A stretch of 64,000 nucleotides of DNA from Lysobacter panacisoli (GCF_009765165.1 NZ_VLNU01000001.1:2610247-2674246); one strand, 5' to 3'; positions 8,550 to 17,806 are shown, numbered from the stretch's first letter. Numbers and translations are program-made. Notes: generated by a model from the letters alone, not told the origin.

Positions 8550-9127
8550 GTCGGCTCCGTCTGGGTGCGGCCGGCGGCGTCCGCCGCGCTTCGCGGTGCG
8601 GGACGTTGCCAGCGGGCATCGAGTTCCTGCGCAAGCCGCGCGGCTGCCTCGGTGCTGGAATAGTCGTTGGTGTCGAACACCAGGTCGGCGACCTCCGCGT
8701 ACAACGGCGCGCGTTGCGCGGCGAGGGTACGCAGCACGTCCTCGCGATCGCCGCGCGCGAGCAGCGGACGGCTGCGGTCGCGCGCGAGCCGCTCCAGCTG
8801 CTGCTCGACGCCGACGTGCAGGTGCACGACGAAGCCGCGTTCGCGCAGGAGGCGACGGTTGTCGGCGTCGAGCACCGCGCCGCCGCCGGTGGAAAGGACC
8901 AGCCCGTCGTCGCCCAGCAGCGTCGCGATCGTCGTGCGTTCGCGCGTGCGGAAGCCGCTCTCGCCCTCGCACTCGAAGATGGTGTTGATGCTGGCGCCCG
9001 CCACGCGCTCGATTTCCTTGTCCGCGTCCACCATGCGCAGGCCGAAGCGCTCCGCCAGCCAGCGGCCGACGCAGGTTTTGCCAGCGCCCATCGGGCCGAC
9101 CAGGACGAGGTTGGTGGCGGGATTCAT
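8546..9127 (-). CDS. aroK: shikimate kinase
   Basis: This enzyme phosphorylates shikimate to shikimate 3-phosphate with ATP. The 193-residue protein has a P-loop ([11 protein letters not shown], about residues 11-21), the shikimate-binding DADKEIE, the STGGGAV loop and the lid arginine region RDRSRPLLA. The C-terminal tail of about 20 residues is longer than usual and low in complexity. The start has no Shine-Dalgarno sequence but has TACAAT exactly 6 bases upstream, so a leaderless mRNA is likely. It is first in the aroK-aroB pair. Confidence 0.97.
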   Translation of the reverse strand: MNPATNLVLVGPMGAGKTCVGRWLAERFGLRMVDADKEIERVAGASINTIFECEGESGFRTRERTTIATLLGDDGLVLSTGGGAVLDADNRRLLRERGFVVHLHVGVEQQLERLARDRSRPLLARGDREDVLRTLAAQRAPLYAEVADLVFDTNDYSSTEAAARLAQELDARWQRPAPRSAADAAGRTQTEPT

Positions 9128-9133
9128 CAGACG

Positions 9134-9139
9134 ATTGTA
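9134..9139 (-). promoter_or_regulatory. -10 element for leaderless aroK
   Basis: TACAAT on the minus strand is followed by 6 bases and then the aroK ATG. This is the spacing expected if transcription starts at the A of the start codon. Confidence 0.5.
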
Positions 9140-9171
9140 GCCACCCGGGTGGACGGCGGCGTGTTGCCGCG

Positions 9172-9984
9172 TCAGCCCCGTGGGCGCCGTTCTGCGTCCA
9201 GCGCCAGCGTCCATTCGGCGATGCCGGGCAGGTGCTGCAGCGCCTGCCGGCTCACGCGCTCGAACACCTGCACGAAACGCGCCACCTGCGCGCGGTCCAT
9301 GCCGCCGCGCGTCGTGCGCGCCGCGCGCAGGGCCGTTTCCTGCTGCCAGCGCCACTCCGGCACGGTGTCGAAGCCCGGCGGTTGCAGGAACAACATGCGA
9401 TCCAGCCGCGACCACAGCGCCGGATAGTCGCGGCCCAGCGCGTCGTTGCAATAGCGACGCCATGTGCCGTCGCGGTCTTCCTCGCGTTCAACCGCGTTGA
9501 TCGGCTCGTCCAGTTCGGCCGGCATCTGTGGCGGCGTCTTCAGGAACCAGCCTTCGAACAGGACCAGATCCGCCGCCTCCACGCGCGGCCAGCGCGTGGG
9601 CACGCGGCGGGTGTCGGTGAGCTTGTCGAAACGCGGCACTCGCACCGGCACGCCCGTGCGCAGGGCGTCGAGCGTCTCGCACGCCAGCGTCACGTCGTGC
9701 GTGCCCGGCGGGCCGCGCGTGGCCAGCAGCGGATGCACGCGGCGGGCGAGGTTCAGGCGCTCGCGCCGGCCCAGGTAGAAATCGTCCACCGACAGCACCG
9801 CCACGCGCAGGCCGCGACCGCGCGCGAGCGCGGCGACCTGCGCCGCCAGCGTGGATTTGCCCGATCCCTGCAATCCGGCGATGGCGTAAACGCGGCTGTC
9901 GTGCGCCAGCGCATCGTCCAGCACCCGCCGGACCAGTGCATCGTCGAAACCCGGGGCAGGGGATGGGTGCGATCGCGACGGCAT
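9172..9984 (-). CDS. P-loop small-molecule kinase (glycerate 3-kinase / Tda10-like)
   Basis: This 270-residue protein has a Walker A motif [10 protein letters not shown] near residue 37 and a following [13 protein letters not shown] segment, as in phosphoribulokinase/uridine-kinase-like enzymes. A conserved RFDKLTDTR and the acidic LVLFEGWF strand also match plant D-glycerate 3-kinase and yeast Tda10/E. coli YggC relatives. The phosphate acceptor cannot be decided from the sequence; glycerate is one option. ATG 9984 was chosen; a TTG at 10002 in the same frame would overlap the pdxH start codon. The start lacks a Shine-Dalgarno sequence but has TATTGT 6 bases upstream. It is divergent from pdxH. 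Confidence 0.85.
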   Translation of the reverse strand: MPSRSHPSPAPGFDDALVRRVLDDALAHDSRVYAIAGLQGSGKSTLAAQVAALARGRGLRVAVLSVDDFYLGRRERLNLARRVHPLLATRGPPGTHDVTLACETLDALRTGVPVRVPRFDKLTDTRRVPTRWPRVEAADLVLFEGWFLKTPPQMPAELDEPINAVEREEDRDGTWRRYCNDALGRDYPALWSRLDRMLFLQPPGFDTVPEWRWQQETALRAARTTRGGMDRAQVARFVQVFERVSRQALQHLPGIAEWTLALDAERRPRG

Positions 9985-9989
9985 CGGCC

Positions 9990-9996
9990 CACAATA
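9990..9996. promoter_or_regulatory. shared bidirectional -10 between the kinase and pdxH
   Basis: Only 17 bases separate the two divergent start codons. On the plus strand CACAAT (9990-9995) ends 6 bases before the pdxH ATG. On the minus strand TATTGT (9996-9991) ends 6 bases before the kinase ATG. Both fit leaderless transcription. The two hexamers are essentially the same bases read on opposite strands, so the promoters should be mutually exclusive. Confidence 0.45.
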
Positions 9997-10001
9997 GCGC
10001 A

Positions 10002-10604
10002 ATGGATACCCCCGACCTGCTCAGCGAAGCCCTCGCCACCTTCGACACGCTGTTCGCGGAAGCGCAGCGTGCCGGCGAGCCCGATCCCACCGCCATGACC
10101 GTGGCCACCGCCAGCCTCGACGCGCGTCCGTCGGCGCGCATCGTGTTGCTCAAGGCGCACGACACGCGCGGGTTCGTGTTCTACACGCACCTGGACGGAC
10201 GCAAGGGCCGTGAACTGCAGGCCAATCCGTACGCCGCGCTGCTGTTCCACTGGCCGCGCGTGCGCGACGGCGTGCAGGTGCGGATCGAAGGTGCGGTCGA
10301 GATCGTTTCCGACGACGAGGCCGATGCGTACTTCGCTTCGCGTCCGCGCGGCAGCCAGCTCGGCGCATGGGCGTCGAAGCAGTCGGAAACGCTGGAATCG
10401 CGTGAGGCGTTCGAGGAACGGCTGGCGCACGCCGAACGGGAATTCGAAGGCCGCGACGTGGCGCGTCCCGCGCGCTGGACCGGCCTGCGCGTGCGGCCGA
10501 CGACGATCGAGTTCTGGTACGGCGCCAACTACCGCCTGCACGAACGCCAGAGCTACGAACGCGACGTCGCCGGCGACTGGCATCGGCGGATGCTGTTCCC
10601 GTGA
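10002..10604 (+). CDS. pdxH: pyridoxamine 5'-phosphate oxidase
   Basis: This FMN enzyme oxidises pyridoxine or pyridoxamine 5'-phosphate to pyridoxal 5'-phosphate. The 200-residue protein has the family pattern: [36 protein letters not shown] and [10 protein letters not shown]. It ends [19 protein letters not shown], the usual C-terminal PLP-oxidase dimerisation and FMN region. There is no Shine-Dalgarno sequence, so probably leaderless (see 9990-9996). The GTG of the next gene overlaps its TGA. Confidence 0.98.
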   Translation: MDTPDLLSEALATFDTLFAEAQRAGEPDPTAMTVATASLDARPSARIVLLKAHDTRGFVFYTHLDGRKGRELQANPYAALLFHWPRVRDGVQVRIEGAVEIVSDDEADAYFASRPRGSQLGAWASKQSETLESREAFEERLAHAEREFEGRDVARPARWTGLRVRPTTIEFWYGANYRLHERQSYERDVAGDWHRRMLFP

Positions 10605-11401
10605 CGCGCGGCCCGCGACGCATCGTCTGCCTCACCGAAGAACCCACCGAGACGTTGTACGCGCTCGGCGAGCAGGATCGCATCGTCGGCATCAGCGGTT
10701 TCACCGTACGGCCGGCGATCGCGCGTCGCGAGAAGCCCAAGGTCAGCGCGTTCACCAGCGCGAAGATCGGCGAGATCCTCAAGCTTCGCCCCGACTTCGT
10801 GGTCGGGTTTTCCGACATCCAGGCCGAGATCGCGGGCGAACTCATCCGCCACGGCGTGGAGGTGTGGATCAGCAACCACCGCAGCGTCGACGGCATCCTC
10901 GACTACATCCGTCGCCTCGGCGCGCTGGTCGGCGCCGGCGCGCGTGCCGATGCGTGGGCCGCGGAGCTGCAACGCGGGCTCGAGGACATCGCGCGCGAAG
11001 CGGCGACGTTGGCGCGCCGGCCGAAGGTTTACTTCGAGGAATGGGACGAGCCGCTGATCAGCGGCATCCAGTGGGTGGCGGAGCTGGTCCGCATCGCCGG
11101 CGGCGACGACGTGTTCCCCGAACGCGCGGCGGAATCGCTGGCGAAGCAGCGCATCCTCGAGGATCCAAGCGAAGTGGTGCGTCGCGCGCCCGACATCATC
11201 CTCGGCTCGTGGTGCGGCAAGAAGTTCCGCCCGGAAAAGGTCGCCGCACGCGAGGGCTGGGACGCGATCCCCGCCGTGCGCGATGGCGAGCTGCACGAGA
11301 TCAAGTCGCCGGTGATCCTGCAGCCGGGCCCGGCTGCGTTGACCGACGGAGTGGCGGAGATCGCGAAAGTGATCCGGGGCTGGGCGGCGAAGCACGCGTA
11401 A
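10601..11401 (+). CDS. BtuF-like cobalamin/metal-chelate-binding protein without signal peptide
   Basis: This 266-residue protein has the type III periplasmic-binding fold seen in BtuF and Fhu[26 protein letters not shown] near the N-terminus, [26 protein letters not shown], and a central [25 protein letters not shown]. No signal peptide or lipobox precedes the domain, so as annotated it would stay in the cytoplasm. It starts at GTG, overlapping the pdxH stop as GTGA, so translation is coupled to pdxH. No permease or ATPase gene is nearby. It could bind a corrinoid in the cytoplasm, or the true secretion signal is missing. Confidence 0.8.
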   Translation: MTRGPRRIVCLTEEPTETLYALGEQDRIVGISGFTVRPAIARREKPKVSAFTSAKIGEILKLRPDFVVGFSDIQAEIAGELIRHGVEVWISNHRSVDGILDYIRRLGALVGAGARADAWAAELQRGLEDIAREAATLARRPKVYFEEWDEPLISGIQWVAELVRIAGGDDVFPERAAESLAKQRILEDPSEVVRRAPDIILGSWCGKKFRPEKVAAREGWDAIPAVRDGELHEIKSPVILQPGPAALTDGVAEIAKVIRGWAAKHA

Positions 11402-11438
11402 CGCGTTGCTGACTCCGCCTTGCGGAAGCGGAAGCGGC

Positions 11439-12680
11439 TTACTCCGCGCCCGCGTCCAGGTCCACCCACACCAGGTGATGATCGCTGCCGTCCGCGATCG
11501 CCGCTTCCGGCGTGGCGGACGACGGCCAGAACACGCCGCTGTCCTTGACCGCGAATCCCACCGACGGCAGCACGTAATCCAGTCGCATCGTGCCGGCCTT
11601 CGGGCCGAAGTCGCCGGTGGCGTGGGCGGGCGCGCCGCGATGGACGACGCCGGCGTCGGCGTACTTCTTCGCCACTTCGGCCGCACCTTCGCTGCGCGGT
11701 GTCGCCATGCGCACGACGCGCGGGTGTTCGAGCAGTTCGAGGATGGCTTCGTGGCGACCGTCGCCGTCGATCGGGTCGTTGTTGAGATCGCCGGCGATGA
11801 CGAAGCGCGCGTCGGCGGCGAGCCCGCCGCAGCGGCCGCGGTCGTCGCACAGCCACGGCTTGTCGCCCGGCGAGAGGTATTCGTGCCACAGGCGGATCTC
11901 GTCCGCGTTGCGTGCGCCGTTGCGGTCCTCCGGACCGTCGAACACCGGCGGCGTCGGATGCGAGACGAGAAAATGCACGACGCCCGACGGCGTCTTCACC
12001 GGCACGTCCCAGTGCGACTTCGACGACAGCCGCAGCTGCGACCAGATCGGCGGCGCGTACCACGCCGTGCCGGTCTTCGGATCGCGCGGCTGGCGCGCAT
12101 CGGGGAGTGCGCTCCACTTCAGCAGCTGGAAGGTGCGCACCTGCGCGGCGTCGATCGGGAACTTCGACAGCACGAGCATGCCGTACTGGCCGGGATGCAG
12201 GCCGTAGCCCCAGGCATCGTTGCCGCGATTGCGTCCATCGCCGCCCGCGCTGCCGTTGCGGTCCAGGTCCAGTCCGCTGGGCACGCCGGTGTTCACCGGC
12301 GCGAGGTAGCGGTACGGATACCGCAACGGATCGCCGCCGCCGGGCTGGGCGACGCCGAGGTAGTACTGCTGGAACAGATCCGCCGCGCGGCCGTCCGCGT
12401 CGTAGTCGAACTCGTTGAGCAGCACCAGGTCCGGACGCACGCGTTGCAGGACGGACGCGATCTTGCGTGCGCCGGGGTCGCCACCTTCGAGGCGGCGCAC
12501 CAGGCCGCCGGTCGCGTCGTCGAACAGCGAGGTGTTGTAGGTCGCCACGCGCAGCGTCGTGCTCGCCCCGCTGCTCATCGAGCGCACCCATGCTTCGGGA
12601 TCGCCCTTGACGTTGACCTGGGTGCAGGCGGCGAGGAGCACCGCGAGCGATGCGGAAACGATCGGGAGGAATCTGGACAT
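11439..12680 (-). CDS. endonuclease/exonuclease/phosphatase family lipoprotein
   Basis: This 413-residue protein has a lipoprotein signal with lipobox LAAC (C19), so it is likely membrane-anchored outside the cytoplasm. The mature part carries EEP-fold motifs in order: RVATYNTSLF, VLLNEFDYD, VSHPTPP, IAGDLNNDP, RLDYVLPS and the C-terminal SDHHLVW with the catalytic His. Such proteins cleave phosphodiester or phosphate bonds in nucleic acids, phosphoinositides or sphingomyelin. The substrate is unclear. CAGAAT lies 6 bases before the ATG with no Shine-Dalgarno sequence, suggesting a leaderless start. Confidence 0.88.
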   Translation of the reverse strand: MSRFLPIVSASLAVLLAACTQVNVKGDPEAWVRSMSSGASTTLRVATYNTSLFDDATGGLVRRLEGGDPGARKIASVLQRVRPDLVLLNEFDYDADGRAADLFQQYYLGVAQPGGGDPLRYPYRYLAPVNTGVPSGLDLDRNGSAGGDGRNRGNDAWGYGLHPGQYGMLVLSKFPIDAAQVRTFQLLKWSALPDARQPRDPKTGTAWYAPPIWSQLRLSSKSHWDVPVKTPSGVVHFLVSHPTPPVFDGPEDRNGARNADEIRLWHEYLSPGDKPWLCDDRGRCGGLAADARFVIAGDLNNDPIDGDGRHEAILELLEHPRVVRMATPRSEGAAEVAKKYADAGVVHRGAPAHATGDFGPKAGTMRLDYVLPSVGFAVKDSGVFWPSSATPEAAIADGSDHHLVWVDLDAGAE

Positions 12681-12741
12681 CGCGCGATTCTGTCACGGCC
12701 TCGCGCGATGCGGATGACAGGACGTGGCGGTCGCGGTGGGC

Positions 12742-13476
12742 TCAGGGCAGGTCGTGCCATTGGCGCCCATCGAAGGCCTCCAGAGGACGGAAGCGGCGCT
12801 TGTAGTCCATCTTCGGATGGCCTTCGATCCAATAGCCGAGATAGACGTGGCGACGCCGTTCGCGGCGTGCCCATTCCAGCTGGCGCAGGATCGCCAGTGT
12901 GCCCAGCCCGCGGTGGGCTTCGTCCGGATCGTAGAAGGTGTACACGGCCGAGAGCGCGGTCTCGGTGCAGTCGGTGACGGCGACCGCGAGCAGTTTGCCC
13001 GGGCCTTGCGGCGAGGGATCGCGCAGTTCGAGGAAGCGGCCTTCGCTCCAGCTGCCGATCAGGAACTGGTCGAACTCCGACGCGCCATGTCCGTCCATGC
13101 CGCCACCGGCGTGGCGCGAGGCGAGGTAGCGGCGGTACAGGGCGAGCTGTTCGGCCGTGCGCTGCGTGGGCAGCACGCGCATCTCCACGTGCGCGTTGCG
13201 CGCGAGGCAACGGCGCTGGCTGCGGTCGGGTTCGAAGCGGTCGACCGGAATGCGCACCGCCACGCACGCGCGGCAGTTGGCGCAATGCGGGCGGTAGACG
13301 ATGTCGCCGGAGCGGCGGAAGCCCCAGCCCAGCGCGTGCGGATACCAGTGGCGCAGGCGCGGGTCGCGCGGATCGAGCACCAGGTCGCGGGCCGATCGGT
13401 CCGGCCAGTAGCCGCACGCGTGTTCCCCCGTGTGGAACAGGCGGAGATCGTCGCTGTCCTGCGGTTCGGTGCCCAT
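12742..13476 (-). CDS. bpt: aspartate/glutamate leucyltransferase (N-end rule)
   Basis: This cytoplasmic transferase adds leucine from Leu-tRNA to N-terminal Asp or Glu, marking proteins for ClpS/ClpAP degradation. The 244-residue protein has the N-terminal [16 protein letters not shown], the [14 protein letters not shown] cysteine cluster, and the Ate-type C-terminal region [34 protein letters not shown] and FRPLE. Length fits Bpt better than the eukaryotic arginyl-transferase. The start at 13476 is preceded by TATGCT and 6 bases, again a leaderless-type arrangement. Confidence 0.95.
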   Translation of the reverse strand: MGTEPQDSDDLRLFHTGEHACGYWPDRSARDLVLDPRDPRLRHWYPHALGWGFRRSGDIVYRPHCANCRACVAVRIPVDRFEPDRSQRRCLARNAHVEMRVLPTQRTAEQLALYRRYLASRHAGGGMDGHGASEFDQFLIGSWSEGRFLELRDPSPQGPGKLLAVAVTDCTETALSAVYTFYDPDEAHRGLGTLAILRQLEWARRERRRHVYLGYWIEGHPKMDYKRRFRPLEAFDGRQWHDLP

Positions 13477-13482
13477 GCCCGG

Positions 13483-13488
13483 AGCATA
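13483..13488 (-). promoter_or_regulatory. -10 element for leaderless bpt
   Basis: TATGCT on the minus strand ends 6 bases before the bpt ATG, and no Shine-Dalgarno sequence is present in between. Confidence 0.4.
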
Positions 13489-13616
13489 GCGCCGCCGCAC
13501 GTGAGGGGAACGCTGTCGCCAGACTGAACGCGGCCGGCCGTACGTCAACCGTCGCGGTGCCGGGACGTTGTTGTGGTCATCGGCGCCGCCCGGTGCCGCC
13601 CGCAGGAGTCGTATCC

Positions 13617-14240
13617 ATGAATCGCAACACCCTTTCCGCACTGCTCGCCACCGCCGTCGCCGCGGTCGTCGCCGGTACCGCGCTGGCCGCACCGCAGGCC
13701 GGGGACGCACCGCGACCGAAGCTGGACGTCAACAACGACGGCGCCGTCGATCGCAGCGAGGCCGCCGCGCATCCGCGTCTGGCGGCGAAGTTCGACGAGC
13801 TCGACCGCAACAAGGACGGCCGTCTCGACGCGTCCGAACGCCCGCACCGCAAGGGCCACGGCCACCGTGGTGGGCACGGTGGCATGGGCGGCGTGGTCGC
13901 GGCCGACAAGGACGGCGACGGTCGCATCAGCCGCAGCGAAGCCGTGGGCCTGGAGCGGATCGCCACGTCCTTCGACCAGATCGACGCCAACCGCGACGGC
14001 TACATCGTCCGCAGCGAGCTGACGAAGTACCACGACCGCATGCGCCCGCAGCGCGAGGCCGAGCGTGCCAAGCGCGCGGAAGAGCGCTTCGCCGCCGCCG
14101 ACCTCAACAAGGACGGCAAGCTCAGCCGGGTCGAGGTCAGCGAGAAGATGCCGCGCCTGGAGAAGGCCTTCGCCTTCATGGACGAGGACCGCGACGGCTT
14201 CCTGACCCGCGACGATCTGAAGCCTTCGATGCATCCCTGA
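13617..14240 (+). CDS. secreted six-EF-hand calcium-binding protein
   Basis: This 207-residue protein has a Sec signal (cleavage near ALA-AP, residues 24-25) and six canonical EF-hand loops starting at about D37, D63, D97, D123, D162 and D189 (for example [12 protein letters not shown] and [12 protein letters not shown]). A His/Gly-rich linker near residues 77-92 may add metal affinity. The protein is likely periplasmic or secreted and binds calcium. No enzymatic domain is visible. AGGAG at 13603-13607 supports the ATG. A strong terminator follows, so it is probably monocistronic. Confidence 0.92.
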   Translation: MNRNTLSALLATAVAAVVAGTALAAPQAGDAPRPKLDVNNDGAVDRSEAAAHPRLAAKFDELDRNKDGRLDASERPHRKGHGHRGGHGGMGGVVAADKDGDGRISRSEAVGLERIATSFDQIDANRDGYIVRSELTKYHDRMRPQREAERAKRAEERFAAADLNKDGKLSRVEVSEKMPRLEKAFAFMDEDRDGFLTRDDLKPSMHP

Positions 14241-14300
14241 ACTTTGTCCGGGTCGCGCGGTCCATAGGATCGAGCGACCACGGACAGGTTCCACGGTTCA

Positions 14301-14335
14301 GCCCGTGCCGGTTTCTCCCCGGCACGGGCTTTTTC
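14301..14335 (+). terminator. intrinsic terminator of the EF-hand gene
   Basis: An 11-bp perfect stem (GCCCGTGCCGG, 7-nt loop, CCGGCACGGGC) is followed by TTTTTCTTT. Confidence 0.85.
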
Positions 14336-14379
14336 TTTGTGGGGCGGAGAATCCGGGCGGCGGGGCGGCGCCCGCCGCG

Positions 14380-15228
14380 TCACATCGCCACGTGCCTGAC
14401 CGTGCGCACGACCTGCCAGCCGCCCTCGGTCTGTTTCACTTCCAGCGTCTTGTACGACGCCGACATGCGGTGGTGGTAGGCCGTGTAGTCGACGAGGCCG
14501 GTGACCAGGCCGCTCTCCTCGTCGCGCGACTGCGGACGGAAGGCGTTCACGTCGATCATCAGCGCGGGCCGGCCGGAGGCGCGATGCGAGCTGCCGACGT
14601 CCTCGTTGGCGGTGCGCACGCACTGCGACGCCGGCACGACCTGGCGCTTGTCGTCCTTGATCGCCTGCTGCATCGCCTGCGCCAGTTCGGGCGAGACGTC
14701 CTGGCCGTCGATCGACAGGCACAGCACGTCGATGCGCGCGCGCGGCAGTTCCTGCGCGAACACCGTCGCGGCGAGCGATTGCGGGATCGCCGCCGGCGAG
14801 CCGTCGAGCGGATGCGTCTTCAGCGCTTCGGTCGGGATGTCGAGCTTCACCGCGTGCATGATCGCCAAGCCGCCGATCACGACGATGCCGGCTATCAGCA
14901 GAAGCTTGATGCGCAACATGCGCGTGTTCTTCGCCGACTTGGCCGGGCTCTCGCTGTCGAGGCGGAAGCTCGGGCCGGCGAAGCTCTCGCGCGTGGTTTC
15001 CAGCAGACCGGCCTCGCGCAGGATCTCGCGCGCACGCGTGCTGTCTTCCGAACGCACCACCCACACCGCCGGCTTCGGCCCGGCTTCGTCGCTGTAGCTG
15101 AAAGTGCCGCGACGACCGCCCTTGTACGAACGGCCGTTGGTGATGCGCACCTCGATGTCGGCGTCGCGCAGCATCTGCGCGACGGACTCGACGTTTTCCA
15201 GGCGCTGGCTGCTGAAGACCTGTCTCAT
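14380..15228 (-). CDS. membrane protein with DUF2007-like N-terminal domain (pathogenicity-like protein)
   Basis: This 282-residue protein starts with a cytoplasmic domain resembling DUF2007 / putative signal-transducing proteins (residues 1-80: MRQVFSSQRLENVESVAQML, VWVVRSEDSTRAREILREAG). One transmembrane helix follows (about 106-125). The C-terminal part, probably periplasmic, has no domain I recognise. Xanthomonas homologues have been labelled pathogenicity-like proteins, a name without mechanism. It starts 7 bases after tesB stops on the same strand, so the two are probably co-transcribed. Confidence 0.75.
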   Translation of the reverse strand: MRQVFSSQRLENVESVAQMLRDADIEVRITNGRSYKGGRRGTFSYSDEAGPKPAVWVVRSEDSTRAREILREAGLLETTRESFAGPSFRLDSESPAKSAKNTRMLRIKLLLIAGIVVIGGLAIMHAVKLDIPTEALKTHPLDGSPAAIPQSLAATVFAQELPRARIDVLCLSIDGQDVSPELAQAMQQAIKDDKRQVVPASQCVRTANEDVGSSHRASGRPALMIDVNAFRPQSRDEESGLVTGLVDYTAYHHRMSASYKTLEVKQTEGGWQVVRTVRHVAM

Positions 15229-15235
15229 CGCAGCG

Positions 15236-16147
15236 TCATTCCTTCGCCGGCACGTGTGCCGCGGCCGCTGCGTCCTTGACCACGCGGATCAGGCCTTCCT
15301 GCGCGGTGCTGGCGACGAGCCGGCCACTGCGATCGAAGATCTGTCCGCGCGCGAGGCCGCGACCGCCCTGCACGCTGGGGCTGTCGATCGAGTACAGCAG
15401 CCAGTCGTCGGCGCGGAACGGACGATGGAACCACAGCGCGTGGTCGAGCGAGGCCATCTGCACGTTCGGCTGGTAGTAGCTGATGCCGTGCGGGAAAGTG
15501 GCCGTACCGAGCAGGTGGAAGTCGGAGGCGTAGGCAAGCAGGGCGCGATGCAGTTCCGGCGCATCGCCGACGCGCTCGGACAGGCGGAACCAGAACTGCT
15601 GGTACGGCGGGCGCTTGGGCGGGTTGAGTTCGTCGCGCGGGTACACGTGGCGGAACTCGAACGGCCCTTTGCGCGAAAGCCAGCGCTGGATCTTGATCGG
15701 CAGCGTCGCCATCACGTGCTCGGGCACCGCCAGTGCGGGTTCGATGTCCTCGGGCTTGGGCACTTCGGGCATCGACAGCTGGTGTTCGACACCGTCCTCT
15801 TCCTGCTGGAACGAGGCGGCCATGAAGAAGATCACTTCGCCATGCTGGATCGCGGTGACGCGGCGCACCGAGAAGCTGCCGCCGTCGCGGGTGCGGTCGA
15901 TCTGGTAGACGATCGGCGCGGCGATATCGCCGGCGCGGAGGAAGTACGCGTGCAGCGAATGCGCGCCGCGCGGTTCCTTCATCGTCGCCTGCGCGGCCGA
16001 CAGGGCCTGGCCCAGCACCTGGCCACCGAACACGTACTTGGTGCCGATGTCGCGGCTCTGTCCGCGGAAGAGGTTGTCTTCCAGGCGCTCGAGCGAGAGC
16101 AGTTCGACCAGTTCGTGGACGACTTGCTCGGAAGCGGGGGCGGTCAT
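15236..16147 (-). CDS. tesB: acyl-CoA thioesterase II
   Basis: This 303-residue double-hotdog enzyme hydrolyses acyl-CoA to free fatty acid and CoA. Family motifs are YVFGGQVLGQALSAA near residue 40, HSLHAYFLRAGD, RDGGSFSVRRVTAIQHGEVIFFMAASFQ, and the C-terminal MASLDHALWFHRPFRADDWLLY with the catalytic-Asp region. The length matches E. coli TesB (about 286). I chose ATG 16147 over longer frames because TATACT lies 28 bases upstream and the family alignment begins shortly after. Confidence 0.95.
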   Translation of the reverse strand: MTAPASEQVVHELVELLSLERLEDNLFRGQSRDIGTKYVFGGQVLGQALSAAQATMKEPRGAHSLHAYFLRAGDIAAPIVYQIDRTRDGGSFSVRRVTAIQHGEVIFFMAASFQQEEDGVEHQLSMPEVPKPEDIEPALAVPEHVMATLPIKIQRWLSRKGPFEFRHVYPRDELNPPKRPPYQQFWFRLSERVGDAPELHRALLAYASDFHLLGTATFPHGISYYQPNVQMASLDHALWFHRPFRADDWLLYSIDSPSVQGGRGLARGQIFDRSGRLVASTAQEGLIRVVKDAAAAAHVPAKE

Positions 16148-16175
16148 GCGATGCGCTCGTGGGATTCGAGCGCGA

Positions 16176-16181
16176 AGTATA
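16176..16181 (-). promoter_or_regulatory. -10 element of tesB
   Basis: TATACT on the minus strand (5 of 6 to consensus) sits 28 bases upstream of the tesB ATG. Confidence 0.4.
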
Positions 16182-16213
16182 GCGGGCGGGGTGGGGCGGC
16201 CCGGTGTCGGGCG

Positions 16214-16243
16214 CTGCCCCTCTCCCATGCGGGAGAGGGGCAG
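16214..16243. repeat. perfect inverted repeat between the PhoX and tesB genes
   Basis: A perfect 13-bp stem (CTGCCCCTCTCCC, loop ATGC, GGGAGAGGGGCAG) lies between a gene's stop (16262) and the next gene's promoter. It has no T-run. It looks like a dispersed palindromic intergenic repeat; a related CCCTTCTCC/GGAGAAAGGG hairpin is at 27939-27960. Confidence 0.7.
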
Positions 16244-16261
16244 CCAGCGGGACTGTGCCGC

Positions 16262-17806
16262 TTAGAGGTGACCGCGCTCCCACGGACCGGTGATCGCGAA
16301 GGTGATGCCCGGCGTCTGGATGTTGACGAACAGCGTGCGGCTCCACGGATCCCAGCAGGCGCCGCAGAATTCGGACTCGCGGTAGTCGCCTTCCTCGATG
16401 GTCTTGCCCGCGTTCGCGATCTGGGTCGAGGTGAGTTCGATGTTGTTCTTGCAGAAGTAGAACGACTCGCCGCGTCGGGTCAGGCCGATCAGGCGCGCGC
16501 CGGGGCCGTATTCGTCCGGGCTTTCGCCACCGTCCTCGCACAGCAATACGCCGCCGCGCGCGCTGACGGTGATGTTGTCCGGGTTGTGCGCGGCCAGCTG
16601 GTTGCCGCTGACGAACAACGCACGGATGCGCTGCGTGGCCAGGTCCAGCACCCACACCGACCCGTTGCCACGACCGCGACGCCCCTGCGCGTCCACGCCG
16701 GTGCTCGTGTCGACGATGAACATGCGGCCCGAGCTGTGCCAGATGCCTTCACCACGGCTCATGCGCAGTGCGCCGGAACTCCACGCCTGCGCGAACGGAC
16801 CGCTGAGCGTCTCGCCGGCGGAAATGTCGGGAAAGCCGGCCGGCGCGGCGATGCTGTCGAGATCCGGATCGGGAACGTCGACCCAGTCCAGCGCGTATTC
16901 GTCGCCGATGGCGGCGACGGTGAGGTCGGCGTTGGGGCGACCGCGCACGCGCGCGGCCTGCAGGCGGCCGCCGTGTTCGAGCGAGCCATAGCGTCCCGCA
17001 CGATCGCTGGGAATGAAACGGTAGAGCGCGGACTTGTTGCGGTCGTCCTCGGTGAGATAGACGATCCCGGTGCGCGGATCGATCGCCACGGCCTCGTGGC
17101 TGAAACGACCCAGTCCCACCAGCGGCCGGCCGCTGGTGCGTTCGGCATCGGCGTGTACTTCGAACACGTAGCCGTGCTTCTTGCCGGCGCTCGACACCGC
17201 GTCGCTCTTGATCTCCTCGCAGCTTAGCCACGAGCCCCACGGCGTCGGGCCGCCGGCGCAATTCACCACCGTGCCGCCGAGGCTGGCTTCGATGTCGTGC
17301 CATTCGCCATTGCGGAACGTGAGCGTGGTCGTGCCGCCGCCGGCAAACTGGCCGCCGCCGAGATCGCCGCTGTCGTACACGCCGGGCGCGTTGATCGGCG
17401 TGGCCGCGCCACGTTCGTGGTTGCGGATCAGGACCAGCTCATGGCCGTGTCCATAGCCGTTTCCGTGATGATCGCGCGGACCGCGACCGGGCTTGCGGAC
17501 CGACACCACCGCCATGCCGTCGTGGCGATCGGGGCAGGGCAGGCCGTCGCTCATGCGGTCGCCGCTCCAGCCGAAGGAGCGGTAGCTGAAGCCGCGCGGC
17601 AATTGCAGCAGCGGCAGCCCGGTGCTGCGGTCGGCGACGGGGGCGAGGACGCCGTAGCGGCTGGGGATGGGGGCGAGGCGGGTGGGGTCGCCGGCGGCGA
17701 GCGCCTGGCGCGTGTACAACGCGCTGAGGCTGCCGATGGCACCCACCGCCATCGCGGCGGCACTGCCTTTCAGGACCTGGCGGCGGGAGGGATCGAACGC
17801 ATCCAT
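16262..17806 (-). CDS. PhoX-family (DUF839) Tat-exported phosphatase
   Basis: This 514-residue protein begins with a twin-arginine signal (SRRQVLKG, R8-R9, then a hydrophobic stretch to about residue 36). The mature part is the PhoX/DUF839 beta-propeller: RGFSYRSFGWSG, LVLIRNHERGA, GGPTPWGSWLSCEE, GRFSHEAVAIDPRTGIVYLTEDDR, and DNITVSARGGVLLCEDGG. PhoX enzymes are calcium/iron-dependent periplasmic alkaline phosphatases, though many DUF839 members are untested. AGGAG upstream and the Tat signal fix the ATG at 17806. No Pho box was recognised. Confidence 0.88.
   Translation of the reverse strand: MDAFDPSRRQVLKGSAAAMAVGAIGSLSALYTRQALAAGDPTRLAPIPSRYGVLAPVADRSTGLPLLQLPRGFSYRSFGWSGDRMSDGLPCPDRHDGMAVVSVRKPGRGPRDHHGNGYGHGHELVLIRNHERGAATPINAPGVYDSGDLGGGQFAGGGTTTLTFRNGEWHDIEASLGGTVVNCAGGPTPWGSWLSCEEIKSDAVSSAGKKHGYVFEVHADAERTSGRPLVGLGRFSHEAVAIDPRTGIVYLTEDDRNKSALYRFIPSDRAGRYGSLEHGGRLQAARVRGRPNADLTVAAIGDEYALDWVDVPDPDLDSIAAPAGFPDISAGETLSGPFAQAWSSGALRMSRGEGIWHSSGRMFIVDTSTGVDAQGRRGRGNGSVWVLDLATQRIRALFVSGNQLAAHNPDNITVSARGGVLLCEDGGESPDEYGPGARLIGLTRRGESFYFCKNNIELTSTQIANAGKTIEEGDYRESEFCGACWDPWSRTLFVNIQTPGITFAITGPWERGHL

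Noticed and set aside
8550..8972. N-terminal extension of aroB into aroK
   Set aside because: AroB motifs begin right after the ATG at 8549, which overlaps the aroK stop as ATGA. The extension is antiphase aroK sequence.
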